A stretch of DNA of 17,849 bases from Synura sp. LO234KE (GCA_015143735.1 VKHC01000130.1:1-17849); one strand, 5' to 3'; counted from the first letter of the stretch, positions 1 to 12,800 are shown. Notes: a model not told the origin generated them from the letters alone. Numbers and translations are program-made.

Positions 1-695
1 CTCAGTGGAGAAGGAATGTTTTAGTAATTTTTCCTCTCCAGGAAATCATGTTGCCGTCGTCTGCTTAGGCTCATACCTTATATTAAAAATTTCAACCCCA
101 AAATATATCTACGTAAGTTCTCCTTGAAAATTCATTCTCTTTTGTTATTTAACATATGATCACTTATTGCTGAAGAGTTTCCACCACTTGTAGTTGACTT
201 CTCATTTTTATCACATGTCACCACGTTCACCATATCATTTGAATTTAGGAGCCTTAGTTACAACTATACACATCCAAGTTTTAACCATTTGTCAAGCCTC
301 AAAAAAATTTGAAATTTTATGTACGGTTACTCGTGACCGTCATTCTAACTAGAATTTGTATTGACGACCGCGACTTGTTAGCCAACAAATGCTTTCTATT
401 TACGATCCCTCCGTATATTCTTTCGAACGGTATTTGATACACTGGTATGGTGAGTAGCGTAGTATCGTGAGTCGGTTGTTGGTGTATCGTCGACTTAACA
501 TCTCACTTTAATACAACTAAGTTATACTCCTGACAATAGCATTCTTTTCATTTCTGCACCTTTCATTTAGCAGTCCTTAGTATTACGCACAACGCCACGC
601 GTACGCGATAAATATTTTGGGAAGAACGGTGAATAAGCGAAGGAATATAAGGAAGAATACATCATCATGTTATATCCACTTAAAATTTGTGAGAA
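1..695. other. Intergenic left flank, no gene seen
   Basis: AT-rich sequence with stops in all frames and no open frame of note. It lies just beyond the stop codon of the minus-strand TMEM94-like gene, so it should hold that gene's 3' UTR and polyadenylation region, but I found no clear AATAAA on the minus strand close to the stop. A perfect 10-bp palindrome CGCGTACGCG sits at 598-607 and is GC-rich against its surroundings. I see no tRNA, repeat array or mobile element. Confidence 0.5.
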
Positions 696-894
696 TTATC
701 GCGGACTGTGCATTCCGAGTCTAGTATCGAACTCAAGGCGAAGAAACTGCAAGTGCCTTTTATACCATTTATCATCCAAAGAGTTCATGACGAATCCAAT
801 TGTTAGCCCGAAGAGGAAAAGAGCAACTATCAGCGCCCATAGCGCCCAAGGAAGTTTCGAATAAGAGAGGAGGTTTCCTTCTCTTAGATAAGCA
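696..894 (-). CDS. TMEM94: TMEM94-like exon 41: TM10 and conserved C-terminus
   Basis: The last exon follows a 327-nt intron with acceptor TTCTATTTGCAG|T. The split codon AG|T gives Ser, then AYLREGNLLSYSKLPWALWA and LIVALFLFGLTIGFVM (TM10), a charged turn DDKWYKRHLQFLRLE, and the terminal FDTRLGMHSPR followed by TAA at 698-696. The [FY]-D/E-T-x-LGM-x-SP terminus is the strongest single family signature in the window and occurs at the very end of animal TMEM94. A second frame through this exon is also open and ends in a different 'FETSLGAMG' sequence, but only the frame given here is phase-consistent with exon 40 and has the TM helix. Confidence 0.9.
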
Positions 895-3800
895 CTGCAA
901 ATAGAATATAAATGAGTGGTAACGTAGTTGACCCGAGTGCGGATAGGCAGACATACCGAATAATCAAGACCCAGATGTGCAAGAGGAGACTCGCGGTTAC
1001 ACTAAGGTAGTAGCCTAGGTGCGTAGACGGGTATGGGTGGGGACCCATCCGAAGGGACTGTGACCTGAGGACACGAGAATGGCCGAAGTAAACAGGTTAA
1101 ATTCGCAAACTGATCTGATCTGTCAGTTTTGACTTTTCCATCATCAATACTAATGAACAACTAAAGATTTTCGGGAGGCAACGACTTGCAGATACCCAAA
1201 CGAACCCGTCGCGGGTGATACCTGTGGAGCAGAGTGAAGGACTGGGATATGATTCCCAATAGCATCTGGAGCGAAATAATATCCTAGGAGAACACCGAAC
1301 AGAGTAGATATAGTTACGGGAAGTGACAAGGCCAACGGAAGCACGGCGATAGGTGAAGAACGATGTCCATCCTTATTGATATCGAGAGAAAACGTTTAAT
1401 ACATCTCTTGATCTAGCCAACTCCTTCCCGACCCTTACCTGAACCATCCAGAAGTCGGTCCAGTGTAACGGCTCAAACGAAAAGAAGGCGAGAAGCAGGT
1501 TCTTCATGGAGGTTGGGTTGAAAACACTGTGCGACGTGCAGAGTAACAACATCGCGTTAAAAAATCATGAAAGTGTAGATAAGTAAAACTGATCTTGTGC
1601 ACAATATTACTAAAATATACAAAATAATTGATTTGAATTAGAATACTACTGCAATTTTCACTGTATTTGTATTCTACCATATGCTCTAGAGCTACTCGAC
1701 GAGCTCTTGCTGAAGGCAGACTAACAGAGTGACATATCACTTACATTTTTCGGTCGATAATCCGAATGAGATGTACGATATCCACTCGCAACTGCTCTCG
1801 AGTTATGCCGTCTTTATTCGGGATAGATGCCAGAGCCATCCACCCAACTTTGATCCGTTCGCCCAGGCGATTACAGTGGAAGTATACAACAGTGGTGATG
1901 TAAGGCGATTCCAATCGTAGTACATAGAAATCAATATAAGTAGAAGATCAATTACCAAGGAACACAGACAAAGCCACGGTTCCTGCTCGGAAAACAAGTA
2001 TCTGCAAGAATCTCGACTCGTCTCTCCAGCGCCTAAAATGTCGAAAATAGAAGATGATGCATTAGTAAACAGCGGAGAAACACATCGATAAGTCACTGCC
2101 CTTGCGGGGCGATACAGTACAGAAAAAAGACACAGAAGAGGAAAGTATTTGGTCTTACCTATATAAAATGTTTTTTCGAGGGGTGTCACGCATGACGTGG
2201 TCATGTGCAGGACTGTAATCACATGCGTAAATATCCGGTTAGATCATCCTATAAAGGTCATCGAGGGTCCTATGGTATTTACAAAGGACATTACCTGAAC
2301 AGAAGGGATAGGACGATTGAGGGCACGTAGAATATCGTGAAGAGCAGCAGGAGCGGCATGGGGAGAGACGGAGGGACAGCCACTGGAAGAAGCTGAAAAA
2401 GGTGAAGCAGACGACCGGAAGCAACAAAGCGAAATACAGCGACAGTCATCAGATAGTATAGTTCCCTCTGTATGTTGGCGAGAGATGTAAGAAGTTATTG
2501 TTCGATAACGAAAATCTTCACGGCTTCTTCGTTTACTAACCTGAACAACCAGAGGCCACGAACCCAGGGCAAGGCAACTTACGCAGAGCAGGGCGATCGC
2601 CTGTACGTATTGACAGCAATGAGTTAAAATGGAATCAGATGAAAATGTTCCGAAAAGACGCGGCACCTGCAGTGCATTTGAAATAAGCACTCTTCCAGCG
2701 CGTATGCCTTCCAATAACGACATCAACTCCAGGTCTTCCGGAGGAGAAAGCGCAGCAGTCGCTGGAGGTAGAGTCGATCTACCGTCTGGGTACTCGTTCA
2801 CTTTGCGAAAGCGCCGCGCTTCATCCCACACTTCCTTTCCAGTCATATCACAAGATCTCTGAGTGAACAAAAAGGGTGCAATATCTTAACCACGCTCGTG
2901 GGCTATGAAAATATACGTTGGGATAAACAGGTCGAGCAAATAGAAAGTAATCGCATTACCTGAAGGAAAGGGCTCGCTAGAAGGCCGATGAGGCGGAAGG
3001 ACAGCATGAGATCCGCCCGACAGATACTAGTCGCACTATACTCCGGAAATCTTGACACCACGGTCTGTACAACGTGCCAGATTTTTAAGATGATGTAATC
3101 GAGTAAGTAGATTTCCTCACCTTGACGCACGGAAGAAGTATGTTGTCGCCAGGTAGAATCGCCACTGACACCGCGACGTCGGAGGATGCAAAGAGGTTGA
3201 AGTTACTGACGCGATGACTGCTTCCGATAGTCATCACTACTTCGCCATGCCCGCTGTCGACACCAGGTGAAAGCATAGAGCCGTTAAATTCAGTAAGGAT
3301 ATCTCCTTAGAATAGGATGAGAAAGGGCGATCTCCTTCACTTACCGAAATATATCGAGCATTTGTCGTATTGTGGCAGGTTTAGAATCTGTGACAGAAGC
3401 GAATATATAGCTTGATGAGAGGTGTTCGCATTTGTGATCTGGCAGAGCAGCGGCGTACCTGTATAGAGGGATACTAAGAGAGGAACATTGTCCACTTCAC
3501 GGAGATGACGCTTGATCGCCTTCAAGTCAATCCAACGAAGCAAGAGATGAATACGATGAAAAAATATGGCTCGGAAAATAATACGGTTAGCGTCCCACCT
3601 CTACTCCGTGAGGAAGCCGTGCCTTTACATCCCAGTCGGCGTAGTGGCTTACGGCAGGATGAGAGGCATATCATAATAAAAAAAATAAAATAAAAGAACA
3701 AGATGTCGACGAAGCGCGCGACGGGACCATCTCGCCCGCGACTATATATTAGAAAGTATGACACACACTGTGCCACACCAGCGCAGTATCGCACCTGATG

Positions 3801-6800
3801 TATCGGTGGGGGTCCTGTTCTTGTTCATCTTTCAGATCCCTCAGACTGATGGCACAATTCCAGTCCGTTTGCAGGCCTACACACCAGGCAACAAGAGGTC
3901 GAGAACAAACACTCAATTCCTCTCCGCTGCGATGGAGCATATGCCCAAGCCATCTGGACGGTCAGGGAATATTCCGCATCCGTGGCTCACCCACCTATCT
4001 TCTCAGCTACGGGCTTCGACCGCCTCATATTCCGGGGACTGCCAAAACAACGAGTAGAAGTGAGAAATAAGGAAGTGTCTCTTTCCCTCTCAGCCCGTAT
4101 GCTTCTAGATGTTTAATCAAACATGACAGTGATTATAATAAAATGATATGCACGTATAGGTCCCCGAAATCCATGTTCTGGAATCCACCTAAAGTATATA
4201 AACCGAATGCCTGCTGAAGTCACATCTTCCATCAGTTGAGGGACCTAACATAGTATCGCACGGAAATTTTATCATTTAGAAATCACCAATAATAACGCAC
4301 GAAAATTTTCCTAAAACGGTGGCACTTACCTCAGGTTTAACTGGAACCGATGAGGCTGCCATCCCCAAAAATACCTGTTACGACAATCGCATACGCAAAC
4401 TACTTTAAATTCACAAATGATGTGGATTTGTATTTATCTTATCCATCATATGGAGAATAACTTTGTGTAATGAAGTGCGAATCTAAACTGAGTCATTTTC
4501 ATAAATGTGGATCTGATGTAATGGAGGCTCAAAGCTCATTTTACAGTTGCGCAGGGAAGCCAAACGAATAAAAAGCACACCTCTCTGATTTCGCCAGACC
4601 GATATTACGAATAAGTCATCGGACATAGCTATATATCTCTAACTGAACGAGCACGGTAAGGGATAGAATCACACCTGTTGCTTCATAAGGCGAAAGAGAG
4701 TTTCATGGAGGTCTCTTTGGTGCGATACTGAGCCTCCAGAGCCACCACTCCTCCCAGTTGAGCCCACTCGTGCGTTTAACTCCAGGGAAAGAGAGTCTTT
4801 CGCACGAATGTCTTGTCTACTGTGCGAGTGACGCTTTGATTTCACTTGTTTTGAGTCGTGGGCCGACAAGTGACTTTGCCGAGAACGATTTCGCTTTTTA
4901 TCCCCGGAATCAACGTTATTGATGAAATCCAAAGGGTTATCCAAACCGCGCGCGGACATGTATGTGCCGTCCTCGTCAGTCTGAGCCATTCTCAGGTCCA
5001 CGTCAGCGTTCGATGCGGATATGGACGCCAAGTTTCCAGATGATCCCGTATTTTCTATAGAGTCTGCACGCATCTTCAACGTGTCCAGCGCCGTGTCGAG
5101 AGAGTTCACTCGAAAGATGGGTACCATCGGTGCCACAGGTTCGCTGGGCGTGACATGGTCTAAGACATTTATTCCAAAAAAAGACATAAACACATAGTGA
5201 TCCAAGCTTATGTATCTCCGGAAAGCATGAGCGGGCTAGCAAAGTCAACAACATTTCCTTCTATAAACCTATGCGACTGCCTTGGGAGAAATTAGGTGAC
5301 AAACGAAATGAGCACATTTCACAGTTTTAGGAAGGATCACGAAAGCAGTATAATGATAATTGAACAGATGACGAATAATTTAAAGAAAAGAAATATAGAG
5401 TGACAAGATTCATGTTAAGTATGGAGCGCGTTTTATTCAAAAGAAAACTCACAAGTCGCTCCTTCAAGACCACTGCTGGCCTCCACAGAGCACTCCTCGT
5501 TACCGGGGACGCTACTTGGTTTCCAGAACTCTTTAATGATGTTCACGTACTTCCCTTTAAATAAGATTACACGCGCAAAAAAAATAGACATAAACTCAAT
5601 GAAATAGAACATTTCAACCGGTAAAAATATCGTGGGAGCTGAACTGTACCTTTGAGCCGGTACTCTACGCGATCCTTCAGTAGCCGCACAATATTTCTTA
5701 TAGACGAATTCGCGAAGTTCTCGGACTTGAGTATTGGAGTGGCAGTGGTGGATATCGAGCTGAATGAGCTAGTTACGCTAAGGGGTGCATGAGAATCGTC
5801 TGAAACGTCTTTGGTTTGAGATGGACTGCTGTGATATTGGTGCTCTGAGCCAATAACTTCCATACGTTCCAAGACTTCCACAATCTCATCTCGACTGATC
5901 ATCGGACTTATATCTGTATCGACAATGGAAGCTTCGCCAAGACTATGAACTCGTCGACGCCGCAACACGTCATCTTTACGTTTCCGGTGTTGAGGTGACG
6001 GGCTCCCTGAGTTAACAGATAAGCCAGAGCCATCAGAAGGGTAGCCCGCCAATTGCGAGAAATTGTCCTCAGGAACGGTGTCGAAAATATCACCGAAAAT
6101 TTCATCTTTTTCGAATTTATTTGTTTTCGTTGTGTGCATCGGATGCAAGTCGGTCAAAGTGATCACACGGCCGCGAACAGACTTGACGATTGAAGGCTCG
6201 CTTCTTGTTCGCCAAATCTGATTTGAAAACAAACTGCTGCTTTCGGTGCGCTCTTCCACCTTGCCGACGGACTGATCCAGTGAATAGCTGTAAGATATAC
6301 TAGGCGTATCGTTGTGCAAGGATACATCTTCTGCTGCTTCTATACTTGGCAGTGTATTTACTACTTGCGGTCCTTCTGCTTTCGTCATGCTTAAAGTCAA
6401 CGGCGAAGGGATGCATGGACCAGATGATTGATTTCGAGGAGATATCCTAGAGCTCGAGAATTTCTCCGCCATGTTGGGAACACTGCTGGTGCGTAAGGCA
6501 ATTTTCTCATCATTTGCAAAAGTAACGTTCTGCCGCATAGCTTTCTCGCTCCCGAATGACAGCGGACGGCGCTTCATCAGATTGCCAATCGTCAAATTAT
6601 TGGATGAAACATCACTATGATCGCTTTCTTCCGTTATATCTTCGTGGTAGTTCCTTTCAGAAGATTCCACAGGATTCCGTATGCGGTCATCGGATGCACC
6701 GAACTGACGGCGTTCCGGGTCGGTCGGGTTCGTTGCTATACCGATTTGATCTTCGTCGCCGTCGACGTCAGCACTGATATACCGCTGGATAAGAGAGTCC

Positions 6801-9800
6801 AATTCAATTTTGGACAACTGTTCTTGCCCACGATGGAGTCCATCTCTATTCGATGAGAGAACTTGCCCGGATTCCGGTCGGGCGTAGATCGTATTCATAT
6901 TCATATGAGAGTTGTTATCTTCAGAGGACTCATACGAGAACATGTCCGCGGCGATGGAGTCTGCCGCGCTGCTCACAGTAGATGCAGACAGAACAGACGA
7001 TGTCACGCTGGCTTCATAACTGTCGATCTTGATAATATCGTCAGAAGGTATGTAATCACACTTATTGGCCGTAAGAATTTCGCGGAAATCGGTCGAGTCG
7101 GACTCCCCTTCTTCGCGGCGGAGGTCAGGTGAAGCGAGTAAAAGCTCTATTGCGCCATGCGACTCATCTCCTCCATTTCGGAGTCCGCCGAATACACCAC
7201 TATTTCCTTCTCTCCTATCAAAATCCTCAGTTTGCTTGGAAGCTGAGGTTTCTCCCGTCGCAGGTGAATTCAATTGCTCTGTAAATTGAGCATCGCCCAC
7301 TTGCCCTGGTTCGACGCTATCCTCTCCACTACAAGGGAGCGCCTGCATATCCGATGAAATGAATACCGAGTTTTCACCTTCAAGAGTGCCCACAGGCACC
7401 TCAGTAGAATACTCAGTTGAGCTGCTCTTCTCCTCCAATGACGACTGCCTACTAATATCTTCGCCACCTAGCGTAGATTCCTTCCAGCCTCTCTGCCCAG
7501 TAGTTGGCGACATTTGAAGGAAACTACTGTCTAACGCAAGCGGTAGAGATACACAAAGATTCTGTAGCTTTGAGAAGATATTCTTCGCGATTACTCCAAC
7601 TCCATCTTTAGGTACAGCACCCTTGATACCAGTTACCAATTTCGCTGATTCAGTATTCGAGTTGTCCAATATCTTGATACAATTCTCCGGAGCGCAAGGA
7701 TCTGAAGTAGAATTCTCGCAGCACCGAGCAGTTCCGCTACCGGGACTTAGAGTCACCGTAAGGGCCGAATCATGTTCGATGGGATCCGCAATATCACTGA
7801 GGCCAGATGGATCGCTACAGGCACAAGACTCAGAATGGAGCTTATCGTGATCATCCAACATTAAGCCCATCCCTTCACACGTGCTATTGTTGTCCCCGAA
7901 CTTTAACGGGTCAATCGCTTGTACCCCCCCAACTAGCTCGTGATCATTCGACACTGCTGGAGCGATCTGCGCTTTGAGATTTTTCTGAAGCAGTTCATAT
8001 TCTGAACACCATTCTACAAAAAAGAGCGAGTCAATTTTACGATTCTGCCGCAGATCCTCGTCGCATTGGTCGTTCCGTCCTTCCTCATTTGCGGAATGAC
8101 CTTTGGTAGGAGGTTTCCAATCACCCTTTTTCACCGCAGCGTGACCAAAACTTCTCTGTCTAGCAACCCCAGGGCCCACGGACTGGAGCGTCGAAAAAGA
8201 GGACACTTTGCTCCCAGTTGGATCCCCACGTTGCTCAGCTATCAGACTCTTCAACAGGTAATGAAAGAAAAATACATTAGGTCATAAGCATATTTGCCAA
8301 CGATTGGAATCAATCGGTGAAGAGCCGAAGCGCTATGATGATAAATAAAGCGAAGGCAATCAATTCAAAAAGTGCATCTCGCTTACGTTGAGAATATAAG
8401 GGACTGGAGTGTAGCCGAATGCGACGACATCGAAGTCCTCCAGATCCCAACTGTAACGTCAACAATAGGACAATATAGCACAATCAAATTTCCGTTCGCG
8501 AGATGTCTAAACATCTCCCAACTGCTCACCGCTGATAAACGTCCAGAACCTGTATATAACACAACACCAACGTTAGCCATTAGAGAACTATGGAGACTAT
8601 CTAGTGTTATTCGTGGAGCACCTTCTCCTATCCTCTACCTCCAGACAGCGGCCCTGATTCGCACTCACCTCTTTTCGGTCAGAGGCCGTCAGAGGCGCAA
8701 TGCTGTCCCCGTCCCAGTACTCCCTGCAGTAGGTTAGCATTAGCGATGGATCGCCCTGAGACATGAGCTGTAGGCCGCCTCCGCGGGAGTCCTTCACCAC
8801 AGCTCCACGGATCTAGACGGGAAAGTGATTAGGAAGAAAGCTACTTGGTTTTAAAAACGGAGCTTACGCGAAAAGCAAAAATTATGCGTTCATGTCCGTC
8901 GATACGATCCACACAGAGGCACATTTCGATACTCAACGTAGGAATCATAAGACCGAGACGGCGCAGCGGAAGTGGTGTGTTACCTGTGGAACCAAAGTTC
9001 CTCGGCGACGAGTCTCTTCCTGCGCGAAAGTACGAGAAGGCATTCATCAACGGCATTGAAATTAGGTACTTTATTAATTTTCCAAAAATCAATAAGTAGA
9101 TAGTATAGACGTTCCTTTAATGAAGCTCCTGCAAACCGTATTCGATATGAAATCAAATATACAAGAATCTCATTTTCTACCGATAGCTCGTACCTGGCCC
9201 CAAGCATGAGTGTCCTCTAATAGTTTGATGTCTCCGAGCTCAGGCGCCATGACGTTGAGCTCCAGCAAGCGGTCGAACACAGCGCTGACGAAAGTACACA
9301 AGCCGCAAGTATAGAAGCAATAATCAAAAATTCGCCAACAAATATGTACCTGTATATAACCTGGTTGAGAATATTAGAAAAAGGAAATTAGAACTAAAAG
9401 CAATTTCAACGCAAAAAAAATCACATTAGAAGTGTATTTCGTAGTCGTCGAGTTCAGAAACCACTCACACGTCATCGTCTACGAAGCCGATCTCCTCGGC
9501 CAGCTCCCTTCAAATGATCAGTGAGGGGAAAGAAAATAATATGAACAACATGGAGCGAAGTAACGGGATTATCGCTTATGCTTAAAAGAAAGTGCTAGTT
9601 CAATTTTACACTAAGTTATTGGTTCCCAACAATCCCATCTTTGGGATCGCACACGAAGTATTCAAGCCCCATCCCTGTCCAATACCTAAGCGCCTCGAGA
9701 GGGATCGCCTTGCGCACGTGGTCCACGAGAGATGCGACCACGTGCTTCTCTTTCGTCCCTTGTGTGTGGTCGTCGCTCTTACCCGTAGATGGAGAGTCCG

Positions 9801-12800
9801 AGAGATAATCGATTTTATTCCATTCTCCTATGAATGTCATTGCCGTTTAAACAGAGCCATTATAATGAGAGGATGCAGGTATTAAATAATCAGTTCGCAA
9901 CTGACGATACCTAAATGTGATTGAATATATAGTATATTACATTATAGTTGACAGGGAAACAGTGAACTATTGTAAACCTGAAATAGAGCTCTGCAATCTG
10001 TAAATCGATGACAATGAGCTCTGGCGCGAGGCCGTCGCCAACGAGGTTGATGATGACACTCTGGCCATTCCGCCAGCCATTGCAGCCCGTAAGTGGTCGT
10101 TCCGCCGTCCAGCTTTCAAGCCGCGACCACTCGAACTATTCAAGAATGATCCGAACTCTGTACGTAACAATCGAAACAACTGTAAGAACGAGATATGCGC
10201 TTCGACAACAGAACATAAGTGAAAACAATACGGCGCATATCCATGTTTGAAGCCAGAACAGAATAATGTTAGAATCATATAAGCGATTAAGTCAGTTCAT
10301 CAGGATACCTCCATATCGCGGTACAGGTTCCGTGGGTCGAAAGGTGAGCAGCGCTGTTAGTCCTGAGAGGAGACGTGGTCGCCGTAAGAAGGATGAGAAC
10401 TGAGAGCGCGACAAAAACGACGACATTTGCTCCTATCTCCACTACTTCAGTTACTTGCCAATCGGTTTCAGTGATGGCAGTCTCATGTGCCAGTTCGGAT
10501 CTTCAAACCGCGTGCCCGTAGCCTATCGAGATGCGAACAGGTGCTTTCAGAGGGCGAGGATGCGGGAAGCAGAACATGACACGTGACCAGAGCTCTGTTC
10601 CCCACGTCCCACAAATTTACGATCAGACAACGCCGACCCGGACAGAGCTCCCACACCTGTGGGTTCGCGTGCAGATCCATAACTGTCCCGCGCCCATTTT
10701 CAGTGCTCGTCTGCATTATGAACACACGCCCACACACACGGTGAAATAAACGGACACGATCATAAGGAGAGCACATCCCCCATCACAATTTAATCCGAAG
10801 AAATCTCCGCATTAACTGTGGGAAGATATTTGTGTCTGTTTGGTTATAACCCATCCGACTAGACCACAGTGCGACAACGACGACTACTCGACAGCAGTGT
10901 TCCACCCACGCACCTCGACATCTTGGCTGTTCAGCAGAAATATCTCTTCTGACACGGAGTACCCCTCACAGATAATGTCGTCATCCACGAAGCACATCAT
11001 GGTCACCGCGCCCACCGCCTGCTCACATGCAAGTACATATGAGCGTGAATAAGTAGCTTATAAAGTATATCTTCAACCGACATGGCTTTGACAAAATAAA
11101 TGACTACATTTGCCCTTAGTGGTTGAGGTCGAGGTGAAGTAACGAAACGGATCACGAACCTCCACTACTCGGCTACTCGCGAAGGGCACGGGCAGCAGGG
11201 GAGCGCTCGCCTTGCTCACAAGTAAGCGATATAAGCGCCTCATCCACGTGTCTTTGACCCCATACCCGCGTGTATCACCGCTCCCCGCCGCACGTCGCAC
11301 GCCGCCTTCGTCTTCTCGGGACGTACTGGACATGAACTTGGGAAGGTAGGGCTCGAGCATATCATCCGTCAGACCCAGTCTCGCCTTGGCCACGTGCAGG
11401 GCGTACTGCACTCTACGAATCGTTTCGATGCTTCGGATGGACTCCGCGGCCACTACCTCGGTCCTGAATACAATGACGAACAGAGACCTCAACGTAAACA
11501 CGTCTAAATCGACGAGATCCCTAAACCCGATCCCGACCCCACTGGACCACTGCTCATGTCCTTCCCCGCCATCCTGTCAGTAACAGGGTGCGCCATACCT
11601 GTCGTCGATGTCCGCGTCGTTGAATTCGTCGTCGGAGAAGGTGTCTTTGGAGGAGGAGTCGGGTACGGGAGCAGGCGGAGGGGGCGCGGGAGGCAGCCCC
11701 GATACTATGGTATGATGCACAGAAGCACGCACATACAAAGAACAATTTGAATTGCATGGCAGCGGACAGTGTCCCGTTTCAGACCACTTATTCAATATCT
11801 TGAGGCCTATCAAGGAAGAGCGGGACGATGTCAGTGTTCTTTGCCTCAGCGGGCTCCGACACAATTATATCGGCTTCACGGTCCAGTAAAGTGGTGTGGT
11901 ATTCCTCTTCTCGAAGCCTACCGACCATGCCCATCTCCCCTACAGAACACCTGGGGAGATGTGGTGGTGCGGCGGTTGCGCCTCGGGGCCTTCCTCTGTC
12001 TCCCTCATATGAACGTGATGCAACGCTTCCCATGTCACCAACACTATCCCGGACACAAACACGGACACGGACCAAGGCGAGCACCCAAAATACGATCCTA
12101 TTAGTATGAGAAGTCGCCTTTTATAATAAGGGAAATATGCAGCGAAGTGAAGAGGAGAACTTGAGGTGACAGGTAGCGCCCACTCTGCCACTTGCAAACG
12201 TCTTGTACAACGTCCACCATACATTTACCAATGCACTAATAAATCCCTAGAGGACCAATACTCACAATCTGCAGTTGTGATGATTTCCGCCAAGAACATT
12301 CCGCCGGGAAGGGAGAGTGGGACGAACACCAGCAAGATCACCGCCATCGGAATGAGTAATATCTGAACAGATAATTGAGCGGTAAGAAGTGCTTAGATAG
12401 TGCTGAGCCACCGCTAAGTAGAAATGGGCTTCTTTTTGATATACGCTAGGCGGGGACATTTTCGTGGTGCTTTCTCAGCTTCCCCATCGACCACAAGCGC
12501 ACACTGTTCCTTCTCGTTACACAGCACGATCCACGTCACTTACTTCACTGAAGTGTGCTCTGGCCTGCTGGCTCCAATATAGCCGCATCCCCGCCGCGAG
12601 TGTGTGCAGAACCAGGAACACGAGCATACAGAGGAGGCCTTCCCGCATGCACACCTAATGCACGACCCAATCAAGCGGGAGATCAATTGATGTTCATGCG
12701 CGAGAGTAAGGCAGAATTACAAAGAAAAGTACGAACACCCACAGAAGTTGAAGTTACCGTTATCTACCTGAAATAGCATGCGCAGCACAGACTCTGACCC

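Noticed and set aside
667-864. Plus-strand 65-codon frame
   Set aside because: Antisense shadow of the conserved last exon; no likeness to any family.
772-954. Minus-strand frame reading through intron 40 into exon 41 (contains FETSLGAMG)
   Set aside because: It superficially resembles the family terminus, but phase from exon 40 and the TM helix plus exact FDTRLGMHSP terminus support the other frame.
2244-2870. 208-codon minus-strand frame as one continuous exon
   Set aside because: It covers exon 32 correctly, but then reads intron sequence and a wrong frame of exon 34, where another frame encodes the TM segment.
3758-4057. Overlapping plus-strand frames of 90-99 codons
   Set aside because: Shadows of exons 25-26 on the opposite strand, with no recognisable domain.
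5567-8254. An 895-codon frame as a stand-alone gene
   Set aside because: Its first codon is TTG, not ATG. It is bounded by a good acceptor and donor, and both junctions join flanking TMEM94-like exons in phase.
8980-9207. Long minus-strand frame crossing the exon 14 donor
   Set aside because: In this frame the upstream part of exon 14 is closed by a stop, and the translation has no family likeness; the stretch is intron 14. It still contributes to the noted junction uncertainty.
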